Notes: generated by a model from the letters alone, not told the origin. Positions 1-8,428 are shown, numbered from the stretch's first letter. The stretch: DNA of 64,000 bases from Pseudomonas sp. QS1027 (GCF_002814235.1 NZ_PHSU01000035.1:45865-109864); one strand, 5' to 3'. Program-made: numbers and translations.

Positions 1-112
1 CAAAGTGTCCACACGTAAAAAATCCAAGGCTTCTTTCTGATCGATTTCGAGCGAGTCGGGACCGAATACCTAGAAAGAGATTGAGACGGCTGCGCACCTG
101 GCGCGAGAAGGT

Positions 113-445
113 TCAGGCGTGGACTTCGCGATCCAGGACATCAGAAACCCACTGATTGATGCTCTTGTGAGCCAATTGCGCCTTGACAGCCACTGTGGCG
201 TGAAGCGCCGGAGCCAGTCGCAGGCTCAGATTTCCAGAGTAGGGCTTCTGTGGAGCACGACCGAGCTTGGCGCAAGTGTCGAGGTAATCGACGACAGCCT
301 CTTCAAACGCTGCTCGAAGCTCCTGAACCGACTCACCATGGAATCCAACGATATCTTTAATGCCTGCGATGTGACCGACAAAAAGGCCGTCCTCTTCGCT
401 GTACTCGATTCGGGCGGCATAGCCCTGGTAATTCATCACGTTCAT
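113..445 (-). CDS. hicB: HicB-family antitoxin
   Basis: Predicted antitoxin of a type II toxin-antitoxin pair. It would bind and block the HicA mRNA interferase and repress its own operon. The 110 residues show the two expected parts: an N-terminal partly degraded RNase-H-like HicB fold with the AARIEYSEEDGLFVGHI signature, and a C-terminal ribbon-helix-helix-like segment from about residue 72 (SLRLAPALHATV, then KSINQWVSDVL). The start codon overlaps the stop of the upstream hicA gene as ATGA, which indicates translational coupling. The order toxin then antitoxin is usual for hicAB. The family call is firm; activity is inferred. Confidence 0.88.
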   Translation of the reverse strand: MNVMNYQGYAARIEYSEEDGLFVGHIAGIKDIVGFHGESVQELRAAFEEAVVDYLDTCAKLGRAPQKPYSGNLSLRLAPALHATVAVKAQLAHKSINQWVSDVLDREVHA

Positions 446-696
446 GGGGTAACTCCTGCTTGTTCAAGGAAAGCCCGAGCATCACGAACCTGGTAAGGCT
501 TTGCTTCTTTATCGGGGTGTGGTCGGTGGAAGGTTCCGACCGCATCGTTCAGTTCAAATCGTACTCGCGACCCATTGCCTTCAATGGTTTTGGCGCCGAC
601 GGCACCAAACAGCGATTCGATACGAGCCCATTCCAGCGTGGCCGGAGTGGGCTTCGAGAAGACGGCCTTCAGGGTGCTGAGCTGCTTGTTATTCAT
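442..696 (-). CDS. hicA: HicA-family toxin (mRNA interferase)
   Basis: Predicted 84-residue toxin with the small double-stranded-RNA-binding-like HicA fold, which in characterised members cleaves mRNA during translation. The N-terminal part (STLKAVF, TLEWARIESLF), the central GNGSRVRFEL strand and the FHRPHPDKEAKPYQVRDARAF segment match the HicA subfamily often found in gamma-proteobacterial accessory DNA. The catalytic histidine may be one of those in FHRPHP, because the usual GSH motif reads GSR here; that assignment is inference. The gene overlaps hicB by four bases. No good ribosome binding site lies before the ATG; instead a GGTAT/ATACC inverted repeat abuts it. Confidence 0.85.
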   Translation of the reverse strand: MNNKQLSTLKAVFSKPTPATLEWARIESLFGAVGAKTIEGNGSRVRFELNDAVGTFHRPHPDKEAKPYQVRDARAFLEQAGVTP

Positions 697-715
697 GGTA
701 TTACACTATGATACC
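697..715 (-). promoter_or_regulatory. Candidate hicAB operator/promoter palindrome
   Basis: GGTAT and ATACC arms flank nine bases immediately upstream of the hicA start codon. A repeat abutting the start is where a HicB ribbon-helix-helix operator would be expected. It is short, so support is weak. Confidence 0.3.
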
Positions 716-1035
716 GTACGCGATAGGGCAGCCATTCAATACTGATTGAGTAGAGCCAAGCGTGGCTTTGGCCTATCTGGAGGGGTTAAGCCTGGATCTG
801 GCCACGATAGCGTCCACAAAACGTCCACACCTGAGAAAAATATTTTCTACTCATTTCTAAAACGGCCCCGAAAATATTGATCCTCGTGGGTCTCACCCGA
901 TAGATGGCTCGCTGCTTGGACCTGTATGTGGGTTCCATGACCATCCAGCCCCCCATTCCAGAACACACGGACTCAATCAATCGAACGACTACCTATGTAT
1001 ATGCGTACTCGGAGGGACGCCTCCCAAGGCGGCAT
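716..1035. other. Intergenic stretch without a recognisable gene
   Basis: No supported gene between hicA and the leader element that starts near 1036. It contains two close copies of GTCCACA (about 812 and 821), and CAAAGTGTCCACACG recurs at the window start, but no integrase reading frame or tRNA is visible. Short open frames here lack family resemblance and ribosome binding sites. Confidence 0.5.
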
Positions 1036-1352
1036 GACGAGAAATGGCCTTCCAAAAAAACTAATATTTCCTACGTGTTTTGGTCGTGGGAGAATGTTGT
1101 GTGCGCTCGCTGCTGGGTCTAAATTCCTGTAGTCGCTGCAAATTCAGCGATACGGGTTTCGCAGCCCGATAGTGAGCTAGCGCACAGCGCCGTGTAAGCG
1201 GTTTTTTTATGCCCGCGTTATGGCGGGCTGTGCGCAGGAGGCTTATGCCTGCCGGTTGTCCTAGCTCACCGGTCTGCGAACCTGCGTACAGTTCGCCACC
1301 CTTGTTTCGCAGCGAGTGTGGTGATCTCCTAAACTGAGCCAGGAGATTTACC
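1036..1352 (+). ncRNA. Structured leader upstream of a DUF3077/DUF6124-like gene
   Basis: A non-coding leader with nested complementarity. GTGAGCTAG (1172-1180) pairs with CTAGCTCAC (1261-1269). Inside it CGCACAG (1181-1187) pairs with CTGTGCG (1228-1234), GCCCGC (1211-1216) pairs with GCGGGC (1223-1228), and a GCAGG/CCTGC hairpin spans 1234-1252. The 5' block at 1036-1080 is nearly identical to the reverse complement of about 12490-12537, upstream of the second, truncated gene of the same family. From memory, very similar leaders recur before this gene family in P. fluorescens genomes and resemble phage C4-type antisense RNAs, but I cannot confirm an Rfam assignment. It may be a regulatory 5' UTR or an independent small RNA. 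Confidence 0.5.
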
Positions 1353-1715
1353 ATGGTTAAAAAAATCACTCCCGATCCGCCTGCCGTTTCCAACGGTTCT
1401 GTGAAATCAACCCGGCCGGATGCGGCCCGCTTGCTCGATACCCTCGGTCTGACCCTCTCTAAAACCATCGATTACGATGACCCGTTCAGACCTACGATTT
1501 TTGCCATCCAGCCAGGTGTCCAAGCTCAGGACGCGCTGACCTACGTGTCAAAATTGCTCGCAGTAGCCGAACTGAATGGAGACGAAATCAGCCTGCATAC
1601 GAATCCGGTGGAGCGGTCTCTGTTCTGGGGCATGCTTCATTCGGTAGAGATGGCGAGGGCTGTGGTGGATGCGCTGCTTGAGGGATCCACCTCAGACCAT
1701 CACGTCTCACCGTAG
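1353..1715 (+). CDS. DUF3077/DUF6124-like small Pseudomonas protein
   Basis: 120-residue protein of unknown function from a family that is abundant, multicopy and nearly restricted to Pseudomonas. Diagnostic parts are the ITPDPP opening, a central DPFRPTIFAIQPGV segment, and a C-terminal helical region that ends in HSVEMARAVVDALLEG. It is soluble, without signal peptide or membrane segment. AGGAG lies seven bases before the ATG, so the start is well placed. A long structured leader precedes it, and a shortened paralogue with a related leader lies at 12066-12356. The exact DUF number is uncertain; the family resemblance is clear. No function can be offered. Confidence 0.75.
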   Translation: MVKKITPDPPAVSNGSVKSTRPDAARLLDTLGLTLSKTIDYDDPFRPTIFAIQPGVQAQDALTYVSKLLAVAELNGDEISLHTNPVERSLFWGMLHSVEMARAVVDALLEGSTSDHHVSP

Positions 1716-1727
1716 ACAACCGCCCGC

Positions 1728-2480
1728 TCAGACCAGCCTGGCGCCACCATCGATATTCAAGGTGGCGCCATTCATAAACCCGTTGGTCATCAGGAAAACA
1801 ACCGCAGCGCCCGCCTCTGCTGCGGTGCCCAGACGATGCAACGGCAGCGACTGTTCCAGCGCCGCCACGAACGCATCACGCCCGTCGCCCAGTGCTTTAG
1901 TGAAAATGGGGGTATTGATCGGACCGGGTGACAGCGTGTTCACCCGAATCGGCGCCAACTCCAGGACGAGGCCCCGAGCCAGTGCATCCATCGCAGCTGA
2001 CGCAGCAGCCAACACGGCGGTGCCATGGGCATTGGGGCGATCCGACAACATCCCGGAGATAAAAGTGATGGAGCCGTCTTTCGCCAGGCGTTCGCCCAGG
2101 GCTCGAATGGCATGCACCGAAGCCCACAGACGCTCCTCAAATGCCTGGCGCATGTGATCAATCCCGGCATCCAGCACCTTGCCCACCACATACGTACCGG
2201 CCAGGAGCACCAGGTGATCTACTTTCGGGATATCCGCCAAGGCGGCGTAGATGGCTTGGCTATCGGTGACATCGGCTGCGCGCCAGGCGTCCAGACCGTT
2301 GTCGCGGGCAGCCTGCTCGGCACGGGTGGCATCGGAACCGATGACGGTCACATGTGCGCCGTCGGCCTTGGCCTGAATGGCGGCAGCCAAACCGATGCCG
2401 GACGTCCCCCCGAAAATCACCACGGTCCGGCCATGCAGATTGGCGGGCAAAGCTTGATTGAGCGCAGGTGTGGTCGTCAT
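1728..2480 (-). CDS. SDR-family protein lacking the catalytic Tyr-Lys pair
   Basis: Rossmann-fold short-chain dehydrogenase/reductase, 250 residues, the usual length for classical SDRs. The cofactor motif GGTSGIG is at about residues 24-30, the NNAG-equivalent reads LLAGT at 92-96, the active-site serine is probably S142 (ISG), and the C-terminal GGARLV is typical. Where classical members have Tyr-x-x-x-Lys, the aligned positions read L157 and S161. Normal hydride transfer is therefore doubtful, or the protein belongs to an atypical subgroup. It is divergent from a LysR regulator at 2579, which commonly controls such a neighbour. Substrate unknown. Confidence 0.85.
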   Translation of the reverse strand: MTTTPALNQALPANLHGRTVVIFGGTSGIGLAAAIQAKADGAHVTVIGSDATRAEQAARDNGLDAWRAADVTDSQAIYAALADIPKVDHLVLLAGTYVVGKVLDAGIDHMRQAFEERLWASVHAIRALGERLAKDGSITFISGMLSDRPNAHGTAVLAAASAAMDALARGLVLELAPIRVNTLSPGPINTPIFTKALGDGRDAFVAALEQSLPLHRLGTAAEAGAAVVFLMTNGFMNGATLNIDGGARLV

Positions 2481-2578
2481 GGTCCATCTCCTTGAACGCC
2501 TGGATGGCGTCGATGGGAGAAAGGCTAAAGCCTTGGGTCGAGATTGATAATTAGGGCATAAGTCGCTTTACTCATGCC
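2481..2578. promoter_or_regulatory. Divergent SDR/LysR promoter region
   Basis: A 98-base spacer between divergent genes, AT-richer than its flanks, with TTGATAATTAGGGCATAAG-like sequence near 2545-2563. LysR regulators typically bind here, but I could not pick a convincing T-N11-A site by eye. Confidence 0.5.
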
Positions 2579-3520
2579 ATGAAGGAACAAATAGGGTTGG
2601 ACCGCCTTACCGGTCTCATTGCCTTTGCCCGCGCCGCCTCCCTGGGCAGCTATACCGCTGCAGCCCGCGATTTGTCTGTCTCACCGTCAGCCATCAGCAA
2701 AAGCGTGCAACGCCTTGAACAGCACTTCGCACTGAAGCTGTTCAGCCGGACCACCCGCTCGCTCACCCTGACCCCGGAAGGACGGGATTTGTACGAGCGG
2801 GCCTTGCGCATTTTGCGCGAGGTGGAAGAGATCGATCAGGCCGCCGTTGCCTCTCGGGCCGAACCTTCCGGCACGTTGAAGGTTACCGCGCCGCCACCTA
2901 TCGGCCTGAACATCCTGGCGCCAGCCATTCCCAGGTTTCGCGAGCGTTACCCAAAGCTCGCCATCGACCTGCGCCTGGGCGACCCGTATTCGGACATCAT
3001 TGAGCAAGGCATCGACGTCGCGGTACGCGTGGGCAACCTGGCGGACTCGCGACTGATCTCGAAAGCACTGGGGCCTCATCGGATAGCCGCTTTTGCTTCA
3101 CCGGCCTACCTGGCCAGACGCGGCACTCCGTTAGAGCTCAGTGACCTGGCGCACCACGACTGCGTGAACTTTCGTTATCAAAGCTCCGGCCAGGCATTGC
3201 GCTGGCCGTTCAATGTGGACGGAAAAGTGGTCGAGTGGGCACCGGATTCGGCCATCGTCATCGATGCGAGCGATGCCGTTGCAGCCGTGGTGGCAGCGGG
3301 TGGCGGAATCGGTATGTCACCGACTTATGTAGCGGCTCCCTACGTGGCTCGCGGGGAATTGAAGCCGCTCTTTCCCGAGTTTACGGTGGACCGGGCTTCT
3401 ATCACGGCGTTGTGGCCGGAAAGTCGACGAGGCAGCCCCAACGTCAAAGCGTTTGTGGGGCTGCTCGAGGAGCTTTTCTCAACCCCCACCGTCTGGGACG
3501 AGATAGTTCGAAACGCTTGA
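2579..3520 (+). CDS. LysR-family transcriptional regulator
   Basis: 313-residue LysR-type regulator. The N-terminal winged helix-turn-helix is at about residues 8-66 (TGLIAFARAASLGSYTAAA, then SPSAISKSVQRLE, then LFSRTTRSLTLTPEG). A periplasmic-binding-protein-like effector domain fills residues 95-300. The subgroup resembles the AaeR/DmlR type that often sits divergent from an SDR or oxidoreductase gene, as here. The ATG at 2579 fits the family N-terminus. The likely target is the adjacent SDR gene and its own promoter; the effector is unknown. Confidence 0.9.
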   Translation: MKEQIGLDRLTGLIAFARAASLGSYTAAARDLSVSPSAISKSVQRLEQHFALKLFSRTTRSLTLTPEGRDLYERALRILREVEEIDQAAVASRAEPSGTLKVTAPPPIGLNILAPAIPRFRERYPKLAIDLRLGDPYSDIIEQGIDVAVRVGNLADSRLISKALGPHRIAAFASPAYLARRGTPLELSDLAHHDCVNFRYQSSGQALRWPFNVDGKVVEWAPDSAIVIDASDAVAAVVAAGGGIGMSPTYVAAPYVARGELKPLFPEFTVDRASITALWPESRRGSPNVKAFVGLLEELFSTPTVWDEIVRNA

Positions 3521-3578
3521 ATGTTTGCTTCTGGCCGATAGCTGGCTTTGTTGCGCCGAGGTCGCCTTCAGACGGCTC

Positions 3579-5174
3579 TCACTTTTCCAACGACGCCCTG
3601 TAGTGCTCGTAAGCGCCATCCGCCAGCTTGCGCAAAGCCTTGCCGATATTGGCGTAGTCATATTCATTGAGATTGGCCAGAGACAAACGCCCACCCGGCT
3701 TCTTGGTGCCAAAGCCAGTAGCCGGAAGCATAACGATCCCCGTCTCATCAGCGATGCGGAACAACAGCGTATTGGGGTCGACATTGTCATGAACCCAACG
3801 CGCAAATGCCTCACCGTACAGGTCTTCGGTAATCTGCTCGAAGTCCAGCAGCGTGTAGTACTCCACTTCGAACTCGTCCACCGGGATAGCCACCCCGAGC
3901 TCGCGATAAAGGGCGTGGTGACGCTGGCGAATCAGTTTCTTCAACACCTGCTTGTAGCTGTCGGTACTGTCGATCAGGGCAAACAACGAGAACAGCACCA
4001 TCTGCACTTGCTGAGGCGTCGACAGGCCAGCGGTGTGGTTCAGCGCCACTGAGCGACTATCGGCCACCAGCCGATCGATGAACTTCAATTTCGCGGTATC
4101 GGGCACCAGCGTCTGGTAACGCAGGTTGAGCGAGGCGTGCTTATCTTCGTCATACGCGGCGATTTGCTGGTCGAGGATATTGTCCTTGTGCAGGGCAATC
4201 ACGCCCAACCGCCAACCGGTACAACCGAAGTACTTGGAGAACGAGTACACCAGGGCGGTGTTGCGTGGGCAGGTCGCAAAGAGCGAGGTGAAGTTGTCGG
4301 CAAAGGTGCCGTATACGTCATCGGTGATGATGAACAGATCCGGACGCTGCTTTTCCACCAACTCGGCGATATAAGCCAGGCTGCGGTCATCGATGCGCAC
4401 CGACGGCGGGTTGCTCGGGTTGACCACGAAGAACACCTTGATCGCCGGGTCCAGCAGCTTGTCCAGTTCGGACTGCGGATACTGCCAGCCCAGTTCCGGC
4501 GAAGCATCGATATGCACGACCTCCAGGCCGTAATCTTCCAGCACCGGGATTTCGAAATAAGGCGTGAACGTCGGCATGCCGATCGCCACCTTATCGCCCG
4601 CACGGATGATCTTGTTTTCCTTGAGGCTGTTGAAAATGTAGGTCATGGCCGCGGTGCCGCCTTCGACGGCAAAAATATCGAAGTCGTCCCGCGAGACGCT
4701 GCCGCCGATCATTTCCTTGACCAGGTATTCACGCACCACTTTCTCGCTGATGCTCAGCATGCGCGGCGGTACCGGGTAGTTGCAGCCCAGGATGCCTTCG
4801 ACCATTTCATGGAGAAACGCCGGCCCGTCCAGGCCCAACTGGTCGCGCACATAACTGGTGATCTTCATCAGCAGATCGACGCCCGGCTGGCTGGCGTTGT
4901 CGGCCAGAAAGCGATCCATGCGCGCTTCGATGCCCTCGACTTTCGGCAGTCCGCCGATGCCGTTGCCCAGGAATGAAAACGACAGCTCGGCCTCGTGGTT
5001 GGCAAACAACCCCAGTTGGCAGAACGCCTGGCGCGGCAACGTGGCGAGAAAGTTCGGGTTGCCGCGCCCGGCGTTGAGCATCAGGCGATTCTCTCGGCTG
5101 CTCGCGACCTTGATCAGTTCATCCTTGAGCTCAAAGGGGCTCAGCGCTGCGTATTGACTGTAATCATGGGTCAT
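3579..5174 (-). CDS. asdA: Aspartate 4-decarboxylase (bifunctional with aspartate transaminase)
   Basis: Pyridoxal-phosphate enzyme that converts L-aspartate to L-alanine plus CO2, with a side aminotransferase activity. From the ATG at 5174 the product is 531 residues, the same length I recall for the characterised Pseudomonas enzyme; the frame continues 19 codons upstream but that extension is unlike the family. The PLP lysine is K314 in SFSKYFGCTGWRLG, and NPSNPP (252-257) and DDVYG (285-289) are class I aminotransferase landmarks. It follows the aspT exchanger gene on the same strand, which supplies aspartate and exports alanine, so the two form a CO2-releasing, proton-consuming energy and pH cycle. 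Regulation is probably by the AraC gene at 8667. Confidence 0.95.
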   Translation of the reverse strand: MTHDYSQYAALSPFELKDELIKVASSRENRLMLNAGRGNPNFLATLPRQAFCQLGLFANHEAELSFSFLGNGIGGLPKVEGIEARMDRFLADNASQPGVDLLMKITSYVRDQLGLDGPAFLHEMVEGILGCNYPVPPRMLSISEKVVREYLVKEMIGGSVSRDDFDIFAVEGGTAAMTYIFNSLKENKIIRAGDKVAIGMPTFTPYFEIPVLEDYGLEVVHIDASPELGWQYPQSELDKLLDPAIKVFFVVNPSNPPSVRIDDRSLAYIAELVEKQRPDLFIITDDVYGTFADNFTSLFATCPRNTALVYSFSKYFGCTGWRLGVIALHKDNILDQQIAAYDEDKHASLNLRYQTLVPDTAKLKFIDRLVADSRSVALNHTAGLSTPQQVQMVLFSLFALIDSTDSYKQVLKKLIRQRHHALYRELGVAIPVDEFEVEYYTLLDFEQITEDLYGEAFARWVHDNVDPNTLLFRIADETGIVMLPATGFGTKKPGGRLSLANLNEYDYANIGKALRKLADGAYEHYRASLEK

Positions 5175-5233
5175 GAACGGGGCCTTGTCTGACGTGCGAC
5201 CCAGTGGCCGCACGGGAATACGGAAGGGCAATC

Positions 5234-6922
5234 TCAGGAAAGAATGACGATCAGCACCATTCCCCAGATGGTCAGCAATGTGTTGCCGACGGCATAGGTC
5301 ACGGTGTAACCCAGGGCCGGGACGTTGCTTTTAGCGGTCTCGCAGATCATGCCCAGGGCAGCGGTGGTGGTGCGCGCACCCGCGCAGCAACCCAGCACCA
5401 GGGCGGGATGGAAGCGAAAGACGTAGCGTGCGATGAACATCCCGAGGATCAGCGGCACCGAGGTGGCGAAGATGCCCCAGAGGAAGAGGCTCACACCCAG
5501 GGTCTGCAGGCCATGGACAAAGCCCGGCGCGGCATTGATGCCGACCACGGCAATGAACACGTTCAGGCCCACCGAATTCATGAACCAGACGGTGGGCTCG
5601 GGGATTCTGCCGAAGGTCGGGTGAATCGAACGCAACCAACCGAAGACCAGGCCGGCGATCAGCGCGCCACCGGCGGTGGAGAGCGTGATCGGCACGCCAT
5701 GGATGGTGAACACCGCCGCGCCGATCAGCGCGCCGATAAAGATCGCCAGGCCGATGAACGCCACATCCGCCATGTCGCTCTTGCGGTCGGGTTGGCCCAG
5801 CTCCTTGGCGGCCGCGGAGGTGTCCGCGGTCAGGCCGGCCAGGGTGATGATGTCGCCACGGTGAATGACCGTCTTGGGCAATACCGGCAACTCGGCGGCG
5901 ATGGCGCCACGCTTGATCCGGCGAATAAACACACCGTGGGCCGCCGGCAACTGGGAGAGTTGCTCCAGCGTCTGGCCATCGTATTTTTTGTTGGTGACAA
6001 AGATATCGACCCCGTCGGCCGGTACGACCAGCAATTCGGGATCGTCCACCTCGGCTTCGGAATGGCCGAGCAACTCCAGGATGTCGGCATTGCGCCCGCC
6101 CACCGCCAGGATGTCACCGGCCATGAGGAGGGTTTCAGAGGTCAGGGTCTCGATCTTGCCCTGGCGCCGAAGTCGCTCGATAAACACGCGCTTGCCATGG
6201 GAGTGGGCTTCGGCCTGGTGGACGCTGAGGCCGACGAATGCACTGTGCTCCGGCACCTTGTAGGCGCGCAGCACGTAGCGGTGCCAGGCCGTGCCTTCGC
6301 TGGCGATGTCCTGGTGCCCGCCCATGCTCAGTTCGTAATCCTTGCAGGCTTCGACCAGGTTGATACGCAAGAGCTTGGGCCCCAGCAACGCCAGAATCAG
6401 CGCCGAACCGACGGTGCCGAAAATGTAGGTGACCGCGTAGGCCACCGGCATGGAATCGAGTTGCTGTCGCGCCTGCTCGGCGTCCAGGCCTAGCCGGTTG
6501 ATGGCATCGGTGGCCAGGCCCATGGACGCGGAGATCGTCTGCGAACCGGCGAACAACCCGGCCGTCGAACCGAGGCCGTAACCGGCGATCCAGGTCGCCA
6601 GCATCGGTGCCGCCAGGCACAGGACGCACATGACCACGGCAAACAACGCCTGTGGCAAGCCATCCTTGGCGATGCCACGGACAAACTGCGGCCCCACGCC
6701 ATAACCGACGGCGAACAGGAACATCAGGAAGAAGGTGCTCTTGACGTTAGGCGAGATGACAATCCCCGCCTGGCCGATGATCAGTGAGGCAATCAGGGTG
6801 GAGGTCACCGCCCCGAGGCTGAACCCCCTGAATGACTTGCCGCCAAACCAGAATCCCAAACCCAGGGACAGGAAAATCGCCATCTCCGGGTAGGCACGCA
6901 GGGTGCTTTGGAGCCAATTCAC
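5234..6922 (-). CDS. aspT: Aspartate:alanine exchanger AspT
   Basis: Inner-membrane antiporter of the AAE family that swaps external aspartate for internal alanine; coupled to aspartate decarboxylation it generates proton motive force. 562 residues: about five N-terminal helices, a central hydrophilic region with two TrkA_C/RCK-like domains at roughly residues 205-385, then five more helices ending in WGMVLIVILS. The repeated conserved motifs include GSQTISASMG near residue 127 and CAGARTTTAALG near residue 515. The start is GTG at 6922 with AAGGA seven bases upstream. It lies 59 bases from asdA, and a perfect 16-bp hairpin lies just upstream, between it and gadB. Confidence 0.93.
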   Translation of the reverse strand: MNWLQSTLRAYPEMAIFLSLGLGFWFGGKSFRGFSLGAVTSTLIASLIIGQAGIVISPNVKSTFFLMFLFAVGYGVGPQFVRGIAKDGLPQALFAVVMCVLCLAAPMLATWIAGYGLGSTAGLFAGSQTISASMGLATDAINRLGLDAEQARQQLDSMPVAYAVTYIFGTVGSALILALLGPKLLRINLVEACKDYELSMGGHQDIASEGTAWHRYVLRAYKVPEHSAFVGLSVHQAEAHSHGKRVFIERLRRQGKIETLTSETLLMAGDILAVGGRNADILELLGHSEAEVDDPELLVVPADGVDIFVTNKKYDGQTLEQLSQLPAAHGVFIRRIKRGAIAAELPVLPKTVIHRGDIITLAGLTADTSAAAKELGQPDRKSDMADVAFIGLAIFIGALIGAAVFTIHGVPITLSTAGGALIAGLVFGWLRSIHPTFGRIPEPTVWFMNSVGLNVFIAVVGINAAPGFVHGLQTLGVSLFLWGIFATSVPLILGMFIARYVFRFHPALVLGCCAGARTTTAALGMICETAKSNVPALGYTVTYAVGNTLLTIWGMVLIVILS

Positions 6923-6957
6923 ATTGCTTTCCTTAAGCTATTTGCAATAAAGGGCAC

Positions 6958-6995
6958 GACCACCGGGGCGCGATGGAAGTCGCGCCCCGGTGGTC
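6958..6995 (-). terminator. Perfect 16-bp hairpin between gadB and aspT
   Basis: GACCACCGGGGCGCGA (6958-6973) and its exact complement (6980-6995) enclose a six-base loop. It sits 3' of gadB and 5' of aspT on the minus strand. The following bases (GTGCCCTTTATTG) form only a weak U-tract, so it may be a partial terminator or an mRNA-stabilising element that sets relative expression of the two genes. Confidence 0.65.
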
Positions 6996-7009
6996 GGAGT
7001 CAGGCGGGG

Positions 7010-8428
7010 TTAAAGGTTGGCCGTGGTATCGACGGCCGACAGGGCACCATGGCTGAACGTAGGCCCGGCCTCGGAATGCGGGATCGGATTTTTCTGCAGG
7101 AAGGCGATGGCCTTGTGCAGATCATCCAACAGCATCGCGATCAAATCCCGGCTGACGCCATGGCGTACCAGGACTCGCTGAACCACGATGTCCTGGCGAT
7201 CGGACGGGAGTGGGTACGAGGCAATCTGCCAACCGCGCATGCGTACGCGTTCGGAAAGGTCATAGAGCGTGAAGCCGTGCTCGATACCGTCCTTGAGCTT
7301 GTAGCACACCGCCGGCAGGCCGCCGTTGCCGTCGTAGACCAATTCCAGCGGCTCGATCTTGGCGATCTCCGACGCCAGCCATTGGGCGGTGTCCGAACAG
7401 GCTTGCTGGATACGGGTATAACCTTCGCGGCCCAAACGCAGGAAGTTGTAGTACTGGGCGATGATCTCGCCGCCGGGGCGACTGAAGTTCAAGGCGAAGG
7501 TGGCCATGTTGCCGCCCAGGTAATCCACGTAGAAGATCAGGTCTTCCGGCAAGTCGGCCTTGGCTCGCCAGATAATCCAGCCGACGCCCAAGGGTGCCAA
7601 GCCATACTTGTGGCCCGAAGCGTTGATCGACTTGACGCGCTCAATGCTGAAATCCCAGCTGAGCTCTTGCTGAATGAAGGGCGCGATAAAGCCGCCGCTT
7701 GCCGCATCGACATGGATGGGAATATCCAGGCCCAGTTCACGCTGGAGGCTATCGAGTTCATGGGCCAGTGCCGCCACGGGTTCGTAAATACCGGTAAAGG
7801 TGACCCCCAGCGTCGCTACCACACCAATGGTGTTTTCGTCACAGAACTCGCGCAAGTCTTCGGGCCGCAGACCTAGCGCGCCGTCTCGCAGGGGCACTTC
7901 GCGAATTTCCACGTCGAAGTAACGCGCGAATTTCTTCCAGCAGATCTGCACCGGGCCGCACACGAAGTTCGGTTTATCGGTCGACAGCCCCGCGGCTTCG
8001 CGACGTTTCTTCCAGCTCCACTTCAGGGCCAGGCCGCCCAACATGGCGGCCTCACTGGAGCCCGTGGTCGAGCAGCCCACGGTTTGCCACGACTTCGGCG
8101 CATGCCAGAGATCGGCAATGATATGCACGCAACGGTTTTCAATTTCGGCCGTCTGCGGGTATTCATCCTTGTCGATCATGTTCTTGTCGATGGAGTCGGC
8201 CATCAACTGCTGGACTTCCGGCTCGACCCAGGTGGTGCAAAAGGTCGCCAGGTTCTGCCGGGAGTTGCCATCCAGCAGCAACTCATCGCGTACCAGGTTA
8301 TAGGCCGTCGAGGGTGCGGTGGAGTGGTCGGGTAAGCGGTATTTGGGCAAACGGCGCTCTGAGGCACCGCTTGAGTAGACGTCTTCAATGGAGGGATCGC
8401 GCGTTTCTACGGTCTGGTGCAAAGCCAT
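7010..8428 (-). CDS. gadB: Glutamate decarboxylase
   Basis: PLP-dependent enzyme that converts L-glutamate to GABA and CO2 while consuming a proton, a cytosolic acid-resistance reaction. From the ATG at 8428 (GGAG eight bases before it) it has 472 residues, close to the 466 of E. coli GadB. The PLP lysine is K274 in NASGHKYG; HVDAASGGF (239-247) and TTGSSEAAMLGG (121-132) are the expected signatures. No dedicated Glu:GABA antiporter gene is visible nearby; the next gene encodes the aspartate:alanine exchanger. An AraC regulator is divergent. GadA and GadB cannot be told apart here. Confidence 0.93.
   Translation of the reverse strand: MALHQTVETRDPSIEDVYSSGASERRLPKYRLPDHSTAPSTAYNLVRDELLLDGNSRQNLATFCTTWVEPEVQQLMADSIDKNMIDKDEYPQTAEIENRCVHIIADLWHAPKSWQTVGCSTTGSSEAAMLGGLALKWSWKKRREAAGLSTDKPNFVCGPVQICWKKFARYFDVEIREVPLRDGALGLRPEDLREFCDENTIGVVATLGVTFTGIYEPVAALAHELDSLQRELGLDIPIHVDAASGGFIAPFIQQELSWDFSIERVKSINASGHKYGLAPLGVGWIIWRAKADLPEDLIFYVDYLGGNMATFALNFSRPGGEIIAQYYNFLRLGREGYTRIQQACSDTAQWLASEIAKIEPLELVYDGNGGLPAVCYKLKDGIEHGFTLYDLSERVRMRGWQIASYPLPSDRQDIVVQRVLVRHGVSRDLIAMLLDDLHKAIAFLQKNPIPHSEAGPTFSHGALSAVDTTANL

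Noticed and set aside
1..112. Possible end of a phage-type integrase or att site at the window start
   Set aside because: The open frame there is about 20 codons long with no integrase motif, and no tRNA or direct repeat pair is visible.
904..1122. 72-codon plus-strand frame
   Set aside because: No ribosome site or family resemblance, and it runs into the conserved leader block at 1036-1080.
5204..6493. 429-codon plus-strand frame opposite aspT
   Set aside because: Composition is Gly/Arg/His/Gln-rich as expected of an antisense frame over a GC-rich gene; the minus-strand gene has clear family motifs.
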